64,000 nt of DNA from an uncultured Pelagibacteraceae bacterium (lineage in GTDB: Bacteria > Pseudomonadota > Alphaproteobacteria > Pelagibacterales > Pelagibacteraceae). The position numbers were made by a program, and so were the translations under genes. The stretch covers positions 1-64,000 of the forward strand of contig CACLEJ010000002.1 in NCBI GenBank assembly GCA_902605865.1, given 5' to 3'. The notes under the pieces were generated by a model. That model was not told the origin of the DNA and did not search any database. It saw nothing but the letters and a program-made list of their open reading frames with translations. The stretch's first letter is position 1; the number at the start of each line of letters is the position of its first letter. Below, one piece after another: positions 1 through 9,475 of the stretch.

Positions 1-565
1 TAATTTTCGTAATGCCTATTCTATTATTATATTTATTTTTTAAATTAAAATTGTTAACTAAGTTAAAAAAATGCTCCATAACTTCATTCTCATAAAGCTT
101 TTTTAGTTCACTAATTAGTATTTCGTCAGATAACGGATTTGAGCTATTTAATACTTTAGATATTTCTAAAGGTATAGACGCTGTTAAAGTATTATTCTTT
201 GCATTAAAAAAAATTATTTGAAAATTTAAGATTATGTCTGTTCTTGTTAAATTATCTCCTGGTATTGTAATAAAATTAATTGTTTCATTATCCAAAGTAA
301 GCACAATGACATTTTGATCATTCTCACTTAGATCATCACTCAGCACACCATAAGAAAAAACAAAGCTTTGATTGTTGATTTGTTTAGCAGTTTTAATAAG
401 TGATTTATCAATTATTGATTGTCCGTTTGATCTATCGTGAACATATTGTGTTAGTGTTTTTTCTGGGAGTATTGAACCAAAAGAAAAACCTCCATAAATA
501 ACATTATTAGTTGCTTCAACATTGCTGATTGAGCATAATAAAAAGAAAAAAATTATTTTTTTCAT
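1..565 (-). CDS. Exported protein of unknown function, family A copy 1 (partial, runs off the left edge)
   Basis: Not in the ORF track because it has no stop inside the window. Reading the reverse strand from ATG (565-563) gives MKKIIFFLLLCSISNVEATNNVIYGGFSFGSILPEKTLTQYVHD... open to base 1. Signal-peptide-like N-terminus; clear similarity to the protein at 5097-6269. Confidence 0.8.
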   Translation of the reverse strand, partial: MKKIIFFFLLCSISNVEATNNVIYGGFSFGSILPEKTLTQYVHDRSNGQSIIDKSLIKTAKQINNQSFVFSYGVLSDDLSENDQNVIVLTLDNETINFITIPGDNLTRTDIILNFQIIFFNAKNNTLTASIPLEISKVLNSSNPLSDEILISELKKLYENEVMEHFFNLVNNFNLKNKYNNRIGITKI

Positions 566-628
566 ATAATCATATTAATTTAACATATAATTATATTGTT
601 TAATTGTTCTAAGAGTTATAAAAATTTG

Positions 629-651
629 CTATCAAATTTTGATAGTTTTTT
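629..651 (+). terminator. Small terminator-like hairpin in the leader of the 681 ORF
   Basis: CTATCAA-ATT-TTGATAG followed by TTTTTT; 7-bp AT-rich stem. Confidence 0.3.
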
Positions 652-680
652 CTGGCGAAGAATAATATTATATATATGAT

Positions 681-1346
681 ATGAATATTAAAATGACTAA
701 AAATCTAAAAAATTTCTTTCTAATAATTGTTTTTACAATTTTTTCATTAAATCAATCTTTAGCTTTAGAATTAAAAGTACCAAAAAATTTAAAATCACTC
801 AGCGGTGGATCAGGTGGCTTAAGTTTAAAAGATACCAAGACAAAATTCACTACAATATTTTTTGAATCAGCTTTAGAATATATGGAAGCTCAATATCATT
901 TATTTAACGCTTTAGAAATGAACGATGAGGCTGGCAAAACAAGAAAATCAATCGAGTTTGTAAAGAATAAAAAAAATAAAGAGGGCAAAAGATTAACAAA
1001 TGCATTTAATTCTGTTTCAGACAACTCTACAGCTATACAGGGTGCACTCACAAAAGAGGCAGCCATTAGCACACAAGCCAAAGTTCACTATGCAAAAGCT
1101 CTGCCACATGCTGTAAAAGGTTTAATGGGGACAATTCAGCTTCCACCGGAAGCAAAAAACTTACTAGATGCAATTAAGGCTGATAAAATGGCCATGTTAA
1201 AGCTTGGATCATTTGTTAAAGTATTGCCAAAAATTCCACAATATGTTCAAAATGCTACAACAGTGGGCAAGTTAATTGTTTCAGGAGCAAAAAGCAGAGA
1301 AGTTGAGGGTGCTGAAGATGCCACAAATAAGTTAGGTGATCTTTAA
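681..1346 (+). CDS. Exported helical protein of unknown function, family B copy 1
   Basis: 221-aa ORF with signal-peptide-like N-terminus; similar to the C-terminal two thirds of the 3985-5088 ORF (YAKALPHAVKGLM vs YEKALPYAFAAM; IPQYVQNATTVGKLIVSGAKSREV vs MPKFVANMRSTLRLVFSGAKEKKI). Confidence 0.85.
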   Translation: MNIKMTKNLKNFFLIIVFTIFSLNQSLALELKVPKNLKSLSGGSGGLSLKDTKTKFTTIFFESALEYMEAQYHLFNALEMNDEAGKTRKSIEFVKNKKNKEGKRLTNAFNSVSDNSTAIQGALTKEAAISTQAKVHYAKALPHAVKGLMGTIQLPPEAKNLLDAIKADKMAMLKLGSFVKVLPKIPQYVQNATTVGKLIVSGAKSREVEGAEDATNKLGDL

Positions 1347-1367
1347 TTTTTCCTAAAGAGTTTAATA

Positions 1368-2624
1368 ATGTCTAAAAATTATAAAATTATTTTACTAAAC
1401 TTATTTTTTTTTTTTATTTTTAATGTTTCCTATTCAGAAATTTCTTATATTGAAGTAAATTCCAAAGGAAAAGCTGCAACATATGATGTTGCATTAAAAA
1501 AAGCTCTAAAAGGAGCAGTTTCAAAAGTAAATGGTGTAACATTAAAAACAGATTCTGTTTTAGAAATAATTGATAAAAGCCTAACAACAAATGAAGGTAG
1601 CACAAGTTCTTTAGGAAGAAATCTGAAAGAAAATATTTCTGAAAAAACAGGTGGTTCAATAAAATCTTATGAAATACTAAATGAGTATAAAGATCCAAAT
1701 GGTTTAGAAGTAGTTGAGATAAGAGCAACAGTTGCAAAATATGTTTTATCTAAAACTGCAAACAGAAAAAGAATGGCAATAGTTCCTTTTAGAATTAATT
1801 TAAATGAAATTTCTATTTACGGAAAAACAGGGTTTGACGATGCAGAAAGTTTAAAAAAATATCTCAATCAAGAATTTACAAGTTATTTTGTCCAAACAAG
1901 AAAATTTACAATATTAGACCGAGAATTTGACAATGAAATTAAAGCTGAATTAAATAGTTTGGAAAATTCTGGCAAAATAGAGGATCAAGTAAAAATAGGT
2001 CAAAAATTATTCGCAGACTATATGATTGTTGGTAGGCTTGATTTTTTAATTTTAGAGGAGATTGAAAAAAAATTCTTAACCACAGAAAAAATTTTAAAAA
2101 AAAATATGGGTACCTTAAATTTTAGCTATAGAGTTATAGACGTTGTAACAGGTCAAATTAAGTATTCATCTAAAGTAAATTTAGAAGTTGATTTAAAAAA
2201 ACAAAGCCAACCTCTACCTTATATGTTTAATCTAACAGCTCAAAATGCTGGTTTAGAAATTATGTACGCAATATATCCAGTACTAGTGGAAAAAATTGAA
2301 GGTGATCTGTTATATTTAGGACAAGGTGGTAATCAAATCAAAGTTGATGATGTATATTCAATTTACGAGAGAACCGAAAGCAAAATCAAAGATTCCTATA
2401 CAGGTGAAACGCTCGGAAATGTTGAAAAGATCGTTGGCAAAGCTACAATAATCGAGAGCAGTTCGAAGTTTTCAGTAGCTCAAATTATTGAACAAAAGTA
2501 TGATTTAAGTGAGGATTTTAAGTCGAGAAAATATATGGTAAAACCAATCAAAGAAGTTAAAAAAACAAAAAGAAGTAATGATAAAATCAAAAAGAAAAAG
2601 AAAGCAATTGATCAAGAATGGTAA
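1368..2624 (+). CDS. Exported CsgG/FlgT-like protein
   Basis: Signal peptide. N-terminal part (VNSKGKAATYDVALKKALKGAVSKVNGV) resembles FlgT-N type domains. Middle (MAIVPFRIN...FTILDREF...DYMIVGRLDF...YRVIDVVTGQI) resembles CsgG-type domains. C-terminal part (IKVDDVYSIYER...DSYTGETLGNVEKIVGKATI) resembles FlgT-C. Confidence 0.7.
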   Translation: MSKNYKIILLNLFFFFIFNVSYSEISYIEVNSKGKAATYDVALKKALKGAVSKVNGVTLKTDSVLEIIDKSLTTNEGSTSSLGRNLKENISEKTGGSIKSYEILNEYKDPNGLEVVEIRATVAKYVLSKTANRKRMAIVPFRINLNEISIYGKTGFDDAESLKKYLNQEFTSYFVQTRKFTILDREFDNEIKAELNSLENSGKIEDQVKIGQKLFADYMIVGRLDFLILEEIEKKFLTTEKILKKNMGTLNFSYRVIDVVTGQIKYSSKVNLEVDLKKQSQPLPYMFNLTAQNAGLEIMYAIYPVLVEKIEGDLLYLGQGGNQIKVDDVYSIYERTESKIKDSYTGETLGNVEKIVGKATIIESSSKFSVAQIIEQKYDLSEDFKSRKYMVKPIKEVKKTKRSNDKIKKKKKAIDQEW

Positions 2625-3943
2625 AATTAATTAAATTTCCTCTAATATTTTTCTTTCTAACATTTTTATTAACTGGTTATTCCTTAGCAGAAGATAATCC
2701 AGATTTAAATCCAGATCCTGAAGGTGGAGCAGTTTTTGTATCAACCCCAACAAGAAGTGAAGCTGAAAATTTATTAAAAGAAAAAGGTTGGAAAAAAGGA
2801 AGAAACGATCGAAAAGATGGTTCATATTTTTACATATCTATTGGTTATGGTGAAATTTCAACAACAAGAGATGATAAAATGATTCATGATGCAAGATACA
2901 ATGCTTTCATTGAAGCATTTACAGAGGCAAAATCAAATTATGTAAGATCTATGGGAGAACAAATTACAAAAGAAGTTTCAATTAAAACTTATGAAAATCT
3001 TATGCCAGATACAATGGCAGAAGATGCAATTAAGTCTGCTGTAGGCACTGATAGTGGAGAGTTTGATAAACTAAAAAAACTTATTAGTCTTAAATTTGAC
3101 AGTGCGTTAAAAAAAGAAGGATACAATCCAGAATTAGCCGATGCAGAAAAACGTGCTATACAAGAAAAAATTTTAAGGTCTAGAGAAATTAATACTTTTG
3201 CAACTGCTGCTGCTCAATCAATGGTAGAGGGCTTTCAATCTTATAGAACTTTTGAGGGTGGAAAAAAAGGTGAAAGAGGATCTATTACAGTTGTGGCTAT
3301 ATGGAGTCCAAAATTGAAGCAACTAGCTGAGGCAGTCTATTCCTCGTCCATAAATGTACCTAAAGGTAAAGCTAAAAAACCAATAGAGGAACAATTAATA
3401 CTTGATGACCCCAACGTTTTATTAGCATCATTTGGTGTAAAAATGTTTACTAATGAAGTCGGAAATATGGTTCTCGTGTCTTATGGCCACGCATCACCAA
3501 GTTTTGAAAACGACCCAGGCGCACTATCCTCAGCATGTGATATGGCAGAGAGTAAAGCGAAAGAAAACATAGTTACATTTGCAAAAGAACAAATAGTTTT
3601 TAGTAGTATGCGAAAAGAAACCGATAAGACGGAAACTTTTGAGAGAGCTGGAATAGAGGCAAATAGAAGTATGAATGGAAGGGAATTTAATGATTTCATA
3701 AATAGTAAAAGTGCTATGAAACTAGAAGGGTACAATATTATAGGTACTTACCCTATAAGAAATACTGCATTATATAATTCAACTGATTGTGTGGCCGTGG
3801 TTCAATGGTCCCCAGAAGGTGTTGAGGGTGCAAATATAATTAAGAAAGATATGAGCTCTTCTTCTTCTACTGGTTCCTCTGATGCCTCAACACAAGACGC
3901 CCAGTCTACTACCTCTGGGCAATCAAGTAGTGACGATTTTTAA
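2618..3943 (+). CDS. Exported protein of unknown function, Ser/Thr-rich C-terminal tail
   Basis: 441-aa ORF overlapping the end of the CsgG/FlgT-like gene by 7 nt; signal-peptide-like N-terminus; low-complexity tail SSSSSTGSSDASTQDAQSTTSGQSSSDDF. Confidence 0.8.
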   Translation: MVKLIKFPLIFFFLTFLLTGYSLAEDNPDLNPDPEGGAVFVSTPTRSEAENLLKEKGWKKGRNDRKDGSYFYISIGYGEISTTRDDKMIHDARYNAFIEAFTEAKSNYVRSMGEQITKEVSIKTYENLMPDTMAEDAIKSAVGTDSGEFDKLKKLISLKFDSALKKEGYNPELADAEKRAIQEKILRSREINTFATAAAQSMVEGFQSYRTFEGGKKGERGSITVVAIWSPKLKQLAEAVYSSSINVPKGKAKKPIEEQLILDDPNVLLASFGVKMFTNEVGNMVLVSYGHASPSFENDPGALSSACDMAESKAKENIVTFAKEQIVFSSMRKETDKTETFERAGIEANRSMNGREFNDFINSKSAMKLEGYNIIGTYPIRNTALYNSTDCVAVVQWSPEGVEGANIIKKDMSSSSSTGSSDASTQDAQSTTSGQSSSDDF

Positions 3944-3984
3944 ATCAACTTCTAAAAAACGTATAAAACTTAATTAAGTATTTT

Positions 3985-5088
3985 ATGTTTTTTATAAGAT
4001 TTATTCTAATTTTATTAATTACAAGTAGTTCCCTAAATGCAAAAACAATAAATTTAGGAAGTGTGCTTAACCACGAACCTTTATTAAAGGGTGAAAACTT
4101 AAAAAAATTTCTAACCGATCATAGATTGGTGCTTTCAAGAGGTGGAAGAAATATTCTGTTTGAATTTCAAGGTAAGACTTATGCAGTTATAGAAAATGAA
4201 AAAATTGTACAAAAAGGGACTTGGAAAATGAGTCTTTTAAAAAAAACAGTTAGGTTAAAACCATCTAAAGGAAAATCATTTTATTTTAAAATACTTAAAA
4301 ATAAACCAATTATATTTTATTTTAACGGTAATCCAGGAAAAGAAGGTGTTAAAAAAACTACTTATAAAATTACTAAGTCTAGCAAAACTGGAATTCAAAC
4401 ATTAATTGCTTCTTATAGCGGATCCGCCTTAAACTTTGATCAACAAGTAAAAGCTAACAAAAATAAACTTAACAAAGTTGTAAGTGGAGCTATATCAAGT
4501 ACTTTAGGATTTTCTGAACAAATGGGACAACAGTTTGGTACTACAACTGAAGTAAGTCACTATTTTTTTCAGGCATCTGAGAATTATTTGAGAGCATTAG
4601 AATTATTAAATAGAGCTTATGAGAACAATACAGAGGCAGATAAAATTTTTGCGTCATTAGCATATATGCAAAATAGCAAAATAAGCGAGGCAAAAAGATT
4701 AAATTCAACAACATTAATTATTAATCAATCACATGAAAAAATTAAATCTAAAATTCAAGACTCAAGTCACGTTTTTAGTCAAGTAGGAAGAAGTTACTAT
4801 GAAAAAGCATTGCCATATGCATTTGCAGCAATGGAGTCTACTGGAAATTTAGCTAATGCATCCTTAAGAGCAATCGATAATATAAAAAGTAATACTGGAT
4901 CTGATATGAGTAGTATGTTTGCTAAAGCTGCGGATACTTTTTCTTTGGTAAATACAGCAACAAAGATGCCAAAGTTTGTTGCGAATATGAGAAGCACTCT
5001 GAGACTTGTCTTTTCTGGAGCAAAAGAGAAAAAAATTAGAGATAATGGTAACCTAAATAAAGCTTTAGATGAATTAAATCTGGACTAA
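3985..5088 (+). CDS. Exported protein of unknown function, family B copy 2 with an extra N-terminal domain
   Basis: 367-aa ORF; signal-peptide-like N-terminus; C-terminal region paralogous to 681-1346. Confidence 0.85.
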   Translation: MFFIRFILILLITSSSLNAKTINLGSVLNHEPLLKGENLKKFLTDHRLVLSRGGRNILFEFQGKTYAVIENEKIVQKGTWKMSLLKKTVRLKPSKGKSFYFKILKNKPIIFYFNGNPGKEGVKKTTYKITKSSKTGIQTLIASYSGSALNFDQQVKANKNKLNKVVSGAISSTLGFSEQMGQQFGTTTEVSHYFFQASENYLRALELLNRAYENNTEADKIFASLAYMQNSKISEAKRLNSTTLIINQSHEKIKSKIQDSSHVFSQVGRSYYEKALPYAFAAMESTGNLANASLRAIDNIKSNTGSDMSSMFAKAADTFSLVNTATKMPKFVANMRSTLRLVFSGAKEKKIRDNGNLNKALDELNLD

Positions 5089-5096
5089 TAGATATC

Positions 5097-6269
5097 TTAT
5101 TTAACTCTATCAATTATTATTTTTAAATCTTTTAATTTTTTTTTAATTTTTTTCTTTGATACTTCTTTCATCCATTTTTGATTTTGTTTTGAAATATTTT
5201 TAGAAAAATTATCAAATAAAATTTCAAGATTATAATAATATTTACGCCAATTATTTATATTAACTTGTCCTTTGGGTATTTTAACTTTAGTAACACCTCT
5301 TAAAGTTTCATCAAAATAATATTTATTAATATCAGGTTGAAAAATCGCAATATTTACAAAAGAACCATATAAATAAAGATCTTCAACAGCAGTTGATTGT
5401 GCAAGAACTTTTTTAAAACCTTTTAACTCAATTTTTATATGATAATCAGGATCTGGTATTTTTATTTTATATATTTCATCAGACTGAACAAATCTTAACT
5501 TCATTGCTTTACCAATTGATTGACCTTCTATATATGGAACAATTGCAACATTATGGTTTTGAGATAATCTTTTTGAAAATGATTGAGCTATTAAGTTCTG
5601 CATAGAGTTTTCAAATTTTTTAGCATTTTCCGGTAAATCTTTAAAAGCTCTTTCTTGAATAGCTACATTTTTAACTCCAATTCTTAAATCATATTTTCTT
5701 TTAATATCAAATTGATTAATAATTTTTACTAACTCTCTAAAAGGTTTGTCATTTAAGTAAAAACTCTTTATTCTTGCAAGAACATCGTCATCACTTATTT
5801 CTTTTTTTGATAATAATGGTATTTCAAATTCAAATGGTATTGAGGCTATTAAACTCTTATCTGAAAAATCATAAAACAATACTTGAAAATAGGCATCATA
5901 AAAACCTGAAAAATTATTTGAGGAATAATTGTATTCTTGTGAAAATTCTTCATGCTGTAAAGCAACAGACATTACAATTGCATTATCTAAATATTTGTCA
6001 AAATCTAATAAATTTTTAGTATTTAAATTAATATTTTTAAATTTTTTCTCTTTTAATTCTTTTAGTAGACTATCAGAAATAATATTTAATTCTTTATCGC
6101 TTTCCTTTTTTTCAAGTAATTTAGATGTGTACTGTGTGAACATCTTATTTGACTCATAATTATTTGAAAAAGAAAATCCTGAATAAAATATCTCAATTTT
6201 CTCTTTTGAAAATGAATGCGGAATAAAAATAAAATAAATTAATATAATTCTATTTATTATGTTTTTCAT
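5097..6269 (-). CDS. Exported protein of unknown function, family A copy 2
   Basis: 390-aa ORF; FYSGFSFSNNYESNKMFTQY...LIASIPFEFEI...KRKYDLRIGVKNV matches YGGFSFGSILPEKTLTQY...LTASIPLEISK...KNKYNNRIGITKI of the partial ORF at 1-565. Confidence 0.85.
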   Translation of the reverse strand: MKNIINRIILIYFIFIPHSFSKEKIEIFYSGFSFSNNYESNKMFTQYTSKLLEKKESDKELNIISDSLLKELKEKKFKNINLNTKNLLDFDKYLDNAIVMSVALQHEEFSQEYNYSSNNFSGFYDAYFQVLFYDFSDKSLIASIPFEFEIPLLSKKEISDDDVLARIKSFYLNDKPFRELVKIINQFDIKRKYDLRIGVKNVAIQERAFKDLPENAKKFENSMQNLIAQSFSKRLSQNHNVAIVPYIEGQSIGKAMKLRFVQSDEIYKIKIPDPDYHIKIELKGFKKVLAQSTAVEDLYLYGSFVNIAIFQPDINKYYFDETLRGVTKVKIPKGQVNINNWRKYYYNLEILFDNFSKNISKQNQKWMKEVSKKKIKKKLKDLKIIIDRVK

Positions 6270-6341
6270 ATTATATTTATTTATTCTAAGATTAAGGATA
6301 TCAATTTAAAAATATAAATAAAACTTAAAAAGGATAAATAT

Positions 6342-7346
6342 ATGAGGTCTATACCTATTGGTGTGATTGGATTAGGAAATGCTGGTGCTCCCATTTTAGG
6401 AAATTTATTTCGATCTAATAAATATAAATTAGTAGCTTTTGATATTGATAAAAATAAATTAAATGATGTTCCTGATAATATTATAAAAGCAAAATCAATA
6501 AAAAATTTAGCTGAGCAATGTAAAGTAGTTATAACATGTTTACCTAAACCTGAACATATTTTACAGGCTGTTGATGGTGAGGATGGGTTATTACAAAATG
6601 CATCTACTGATATGGTTTGGGTCGACACTTCTACAACTGACTTTAAACAAACACAAAAATTAGCAAAAAAAGCAAAAATGTATGGTGTTTCAATGTTGGA
6701 GGCTACTCTAACTGGAGGTGTTCATGCTTTACAAAATAATAATATGGTTTGTTTAGCCGGTGGAGAAAAAGAAATATTTGAAAATTGGAAAGAGGTTTTA
6801 CAAGATGCAATAGGTGAAGTAGTTGTTTTATGTGGTGATATAGGGGCAGGGGCAATTGCAAAAGTTGTATCAAACATGCTTGCATTTACTAATATGGTTG
6901 CAGCATCTGAATGTATGATGATTGCTAAAAGAGCAGGATTAGATTTAGAGAGTTTTTTTGATGCTATTAGAGTTTCAGCTGGAAATTCCTTCGCATGGGA
7001 AACAGTTGTGCCTCATATTTTTAATCAGAAATATGAAGCTGGATTTACAATGGAGTTAGCATGTAAAGACATGAATTTAAGTTATTTACTAGGGCAACAT
7101 TTAAATGTACCTTTAGATTTACATATGGAAATTAAGAAGAAGATGGAGAAAGCAAGATTACAATATGGAGATAGTGAAGGATGTTATGTTTATCCACGCA
7201 CATTAGAAGATGAGCTTGGTGAATCATTATCATTAAAAGGATGGGATAATTGGGGTTATGACATTAAAGTTGTGGATGGATCAATTGTTGTAAAACATAA
7301 AAACAGACCTGTTTCAAAACATCCTCAGTATAATTCAAAGAATTAA
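6342..7346 (+). CDS. NAD(P)-dependent beta-hydroxyacid dehydrogenase (3-hydroxyisobutyrate dehydrogenase family)
   Basis: IGVIGLGNAGAPILGNL nucleotide-binding motif, LEATLTGGV substrate motif, GAGAIAKVVSNML and catalytic-lysine region CKDMNL. Confidence 0.85.
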   Translation: MRSIPIGVIGLGNAGAPILGNLFRSNKYKLVAFDIDKNKLNDVPDNIIKAKSIKNLAEQCKVVITCLPKPEHILQAVDGEDGLLQNASTDMVWVDTSTTDFKQTQKLAKKAKMYGVSMLEATLTGGVHALQNNNMVCLAGGEKEIFENWKEVLQDAIGEVVVLCGDIGAGAIAKVVSNMLAFTNMVAASECMMIAKRAGLDLESFFDAIRVSAGNSFAWETVVPHIFNQKYEAGFTMELACKDMNLSYLLGQHLNVPLDLHMEIKKKMEKARLQYGDSEGCYVYPRTLEDELGESLSLKGWDNWGYDIKVVDGSIVVKHKNRPVSKHPQYNSKN

Positions 7347-7370
7347 ATATAATTTTTATGTTATTTATTT

Positions 7371-8258
7371 TTATTTATCTTTAACTGAAATTAATTCTGG
7401 ATACTTATCAAATAAAATATTTGCAGGTCTCTCCCCAGACCTTAATGGATCAATTAGCATCACTTGGCTGGGCATAATATTTGTTAAATTGCAGTCTGTA
7501 CCAAAGAGTTCAAAATAATTAAGGACATCTGAGTACCATCTCACTTCAGCTTCCTTTGGTGACGTAACTTCAAATGCTACTTTATTTTTACCAAAATGAT
7601 CAAGCACTCCAGTTAATACATCTGACTTACTATCATGAAGTTCGATTTCTTCATGATCAATAAGCATTGAAAATGCTCCATATTCAAAAAAAGGTTCGGC
7701 ACTTTCAACAATTTGCTTAAATGTTGCAGGAGTATTTTTTTTTGTTTTATTCCATCCACTTTCTGGATGATGTTCATAAATTATATTCATTCCATTTTTA
7801 ATTGCATGATTGCACCAAGCTTTTATTTGATTTTCAGGGATATCTCCAAATGTATTCATGAATTCCATTGCGGAAAATCCTAAGTCAGACGCAGCATCAA
7901 TAGCTTCATTCACTCTTTCTTTTTTAAAAGCTTTAACAAAGTAACCATGATCCAAGTAAGGTTCTATCGAATGTTTTTTATAAAGCGCTATCTTACGTTC
8001 CAACCATTCCTTTGGATGTCCTAGAACTTGCATTGTTGCAATTTTGACATGATCAATCCTGTCTCCAGCAACCTCAAGAAAGTCTTCTAATTCAAGCAGT
8101 CCCATTCTTTCTTGATACCAAGGACCTTCGTCAAAACCTACGTCTTTCAACCATAGTTGTGATTTGGTTCTAGGTTTAGGTTCGATCGTATTTAAATCAA
8201 ATACTTTTGATATTGAATTTTTTGTTTTAGACATATTTTTTGATTTTATATTAGTCAA
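7371..8258 (-). CDS. Phosphosulfolactate synthase (ComA)-family TIM-barrel protein, copy 1
   Basis: LELEDFLEVAGDRIDHVKIATMQVLGHPKEWLERKIALYKKHSIEPYLDHGYF...AASDLGFSAMEFMN...NKVAFEVTSPKEAE follows the ComA family pattern. Start may be internal (Met at 8234). Confidence 0.6.
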   Translation of the reverse strand: MTNIKSKNMSKTKNSISKVFDLNTIEPKPRTKSQLWLKDVGFDEGPWYQERMGLLELEDFLEVAGDRIDHVKIATMQVLGHPKEWLERKIALYKKHSIEPYLDHGYFVKAFKKERVNEAIDAASDLGFSAMEFMNTFGDIPENQIKAWCNHAIKNGMNIIYEHHPESGWNKTKKNTPATFKQIVESAEPFFEYGAFSMLIDHEEIELHDSKSDVLTGVLDHFGKNKVAFEVTSPKEAEVRWYSDVLNYFELFGTDCNLTNIMPSQVMLIDPLRSGERPANILFDKYPELISVKDK

Positions 8259-8324
8259 ATAGATGAATTTCTAACCAAAAACGTCATTTTTAATAATCTT
8301 GAGGATAAAAAAAAATATAATTTG

Positions 8325-8354
8325 TTGAAAAACCCATAATGAACACGTTATACT
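8325..8354 (+). promoter_or_regulatory. Candidate sigma70-type promoter for the tct genes
   Basis: TTGAAA (8325-8330), 18-nt spacer, TATACT (8349-8354); a strong purine-rich RBS (AAGGGGGGAAATA) precedes ATG 8386. Confidence 0.4.
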
Positions 8355-8385
8355 ACTTATAACAATATTCTCAAGGGGGGAAATA

Positions 8386-9459
8386 ATGCGTAAAATTCTA
8401 ATATTAATATTAATGTCGTTATTCTCGTTTGTATCCATTGGAAATGCAGATGTGAATTTCGCAGGCAAAACAGTTACATGGGTTGTGCCATTTAAAGAAG
8501 GTGGTGGTACGAGTAGATTTGCAAGATTTATTCAACCTTTCTTAAAAAAATATTTACCTGGAAATCCTGATGTACAAATCATGCACATACCAGGAGGTGG
8601 AGCTATTAAAGGTTCAAATTATTTTGAAAAAAATGCTAAAGCAGATGGAACTTTTATTTTTGGATGCTCAACTTCAGTAATAGTAAACGTCGCTACTGGA
8701 AATCCACTTGTTAAATATAATCTTAGTGAATATCGACCAGTAGTTTTGTTACCACAAAATACTCATTGGTTCACACGTTCAGATTTAGCTGAGCCTCACG
8801 ATCTATCTAAAATTAAAGAGAGAAAGCTGGTTCTTTATGCATTGAAAACTCCTGCATCTGCAGATTTATTTCACATATGGATTTATGAGAAGCTTGGTAT
8901 CAAAGGAGCTAAACCTATACCTGGTCTTTCATCTTCAGGAGGTTATCAAGCATTCCTAAGAGGTGAAATTCATCTAAGTTCACATGGTGCAGCAAATTAC
9001 GTAAAAAAAGTTAAGCCTGAAATAGAAAAAGGAAAAGTCGTAGATTTAATGACATTAGGAATTATTGGAGCTGACGGTTCAGTTTCTAGAAATCCTTTGG
9101 CACCAAATGCACCTACATTTCCTGAAATGTATGAGAAGGTAAATGGTAAAAAACTTGAAGGTGATGACCTAGAAGCATACTATGCAATAGGTGCTGCATG
9201 GTCTCAAGCATCTAAAGCAATGATGCTTCCAGCAGATGCATCCGATGAAATAGTAAAAGCATACAGAGATGCAGCTATTAAAATGACAAATGACCCAGAG
9301 TTTAAGGCTAAAGCTGTAAAAGCTCTTGGACCATTTCCATTAATCATAGGAGAAGAAGCTGGTGAAATTATTAAAAAGGCTGCAGTATTTTCTGATACTA
9401 CTAAAAAGCAATTAAATGCAGCTCTAAAGAAACATAAATTCACATATAGAGTTCAATAG
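8386..9459 (+). CDS. Tripartite tricarboxylate transporter substrate-binding protein (TctC family)
   Basis: Signal peptide then DVNFAGKTVTWVVPFKEGGGTSRFARFIQPFLKKYLPGNPDVQIMHIPGGGAIKGSNYF, typical of the TctC/Bug family. Confidence 0.85.
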   Translation: MRKILILILMSLFSFVSIGNADVNFAGKTVTWVVPFKEGGGTSRFARFIQPFLKKYLPGNPDVQIMHIPGGGAIKGSNYFEKNAKADGTFIFGCSTSVIVNVATGNPLVKYNLSEYRPVVLLPQNTHWFTRSDLAEPHDLSKIKERKLVLYALKTPASADLFHIWIYEKLGIKGAKPIPGLSSSGGYQAFLRGEIHLSSHGAANYVKKVKPEIEKGKVVDLMTLGIIGADGSVSRNPLAPNAPTFPEMYEKVNGKKLEGDDLEAYYAIGAAWSQASKAMMLPADASDEIVKAYRDAAIKMTNDPEFKAKAVKALGPFPLIIGEEAGEIIKKAAVFSDTTKKQLNAALKKHKFTYRVQ

Positions 9460-9475
9460 AACAAATAAAAAAAGT

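Noticed and set aside
1420-1737. Minus-strand Leu-rich ORF antisense to the CsgG/FlgT-like gene
   Set aside because: Low-complexity composition expected from the reverse complement of a Lys/Glu-rich AT-rich gene; no recognisable features.
3952-3990. Palindrome ACTTAATTAAGT before the 3985 ORF as an operator
   Set aside because: Short AT-rich palindromes are frequent by chance at this base composition.
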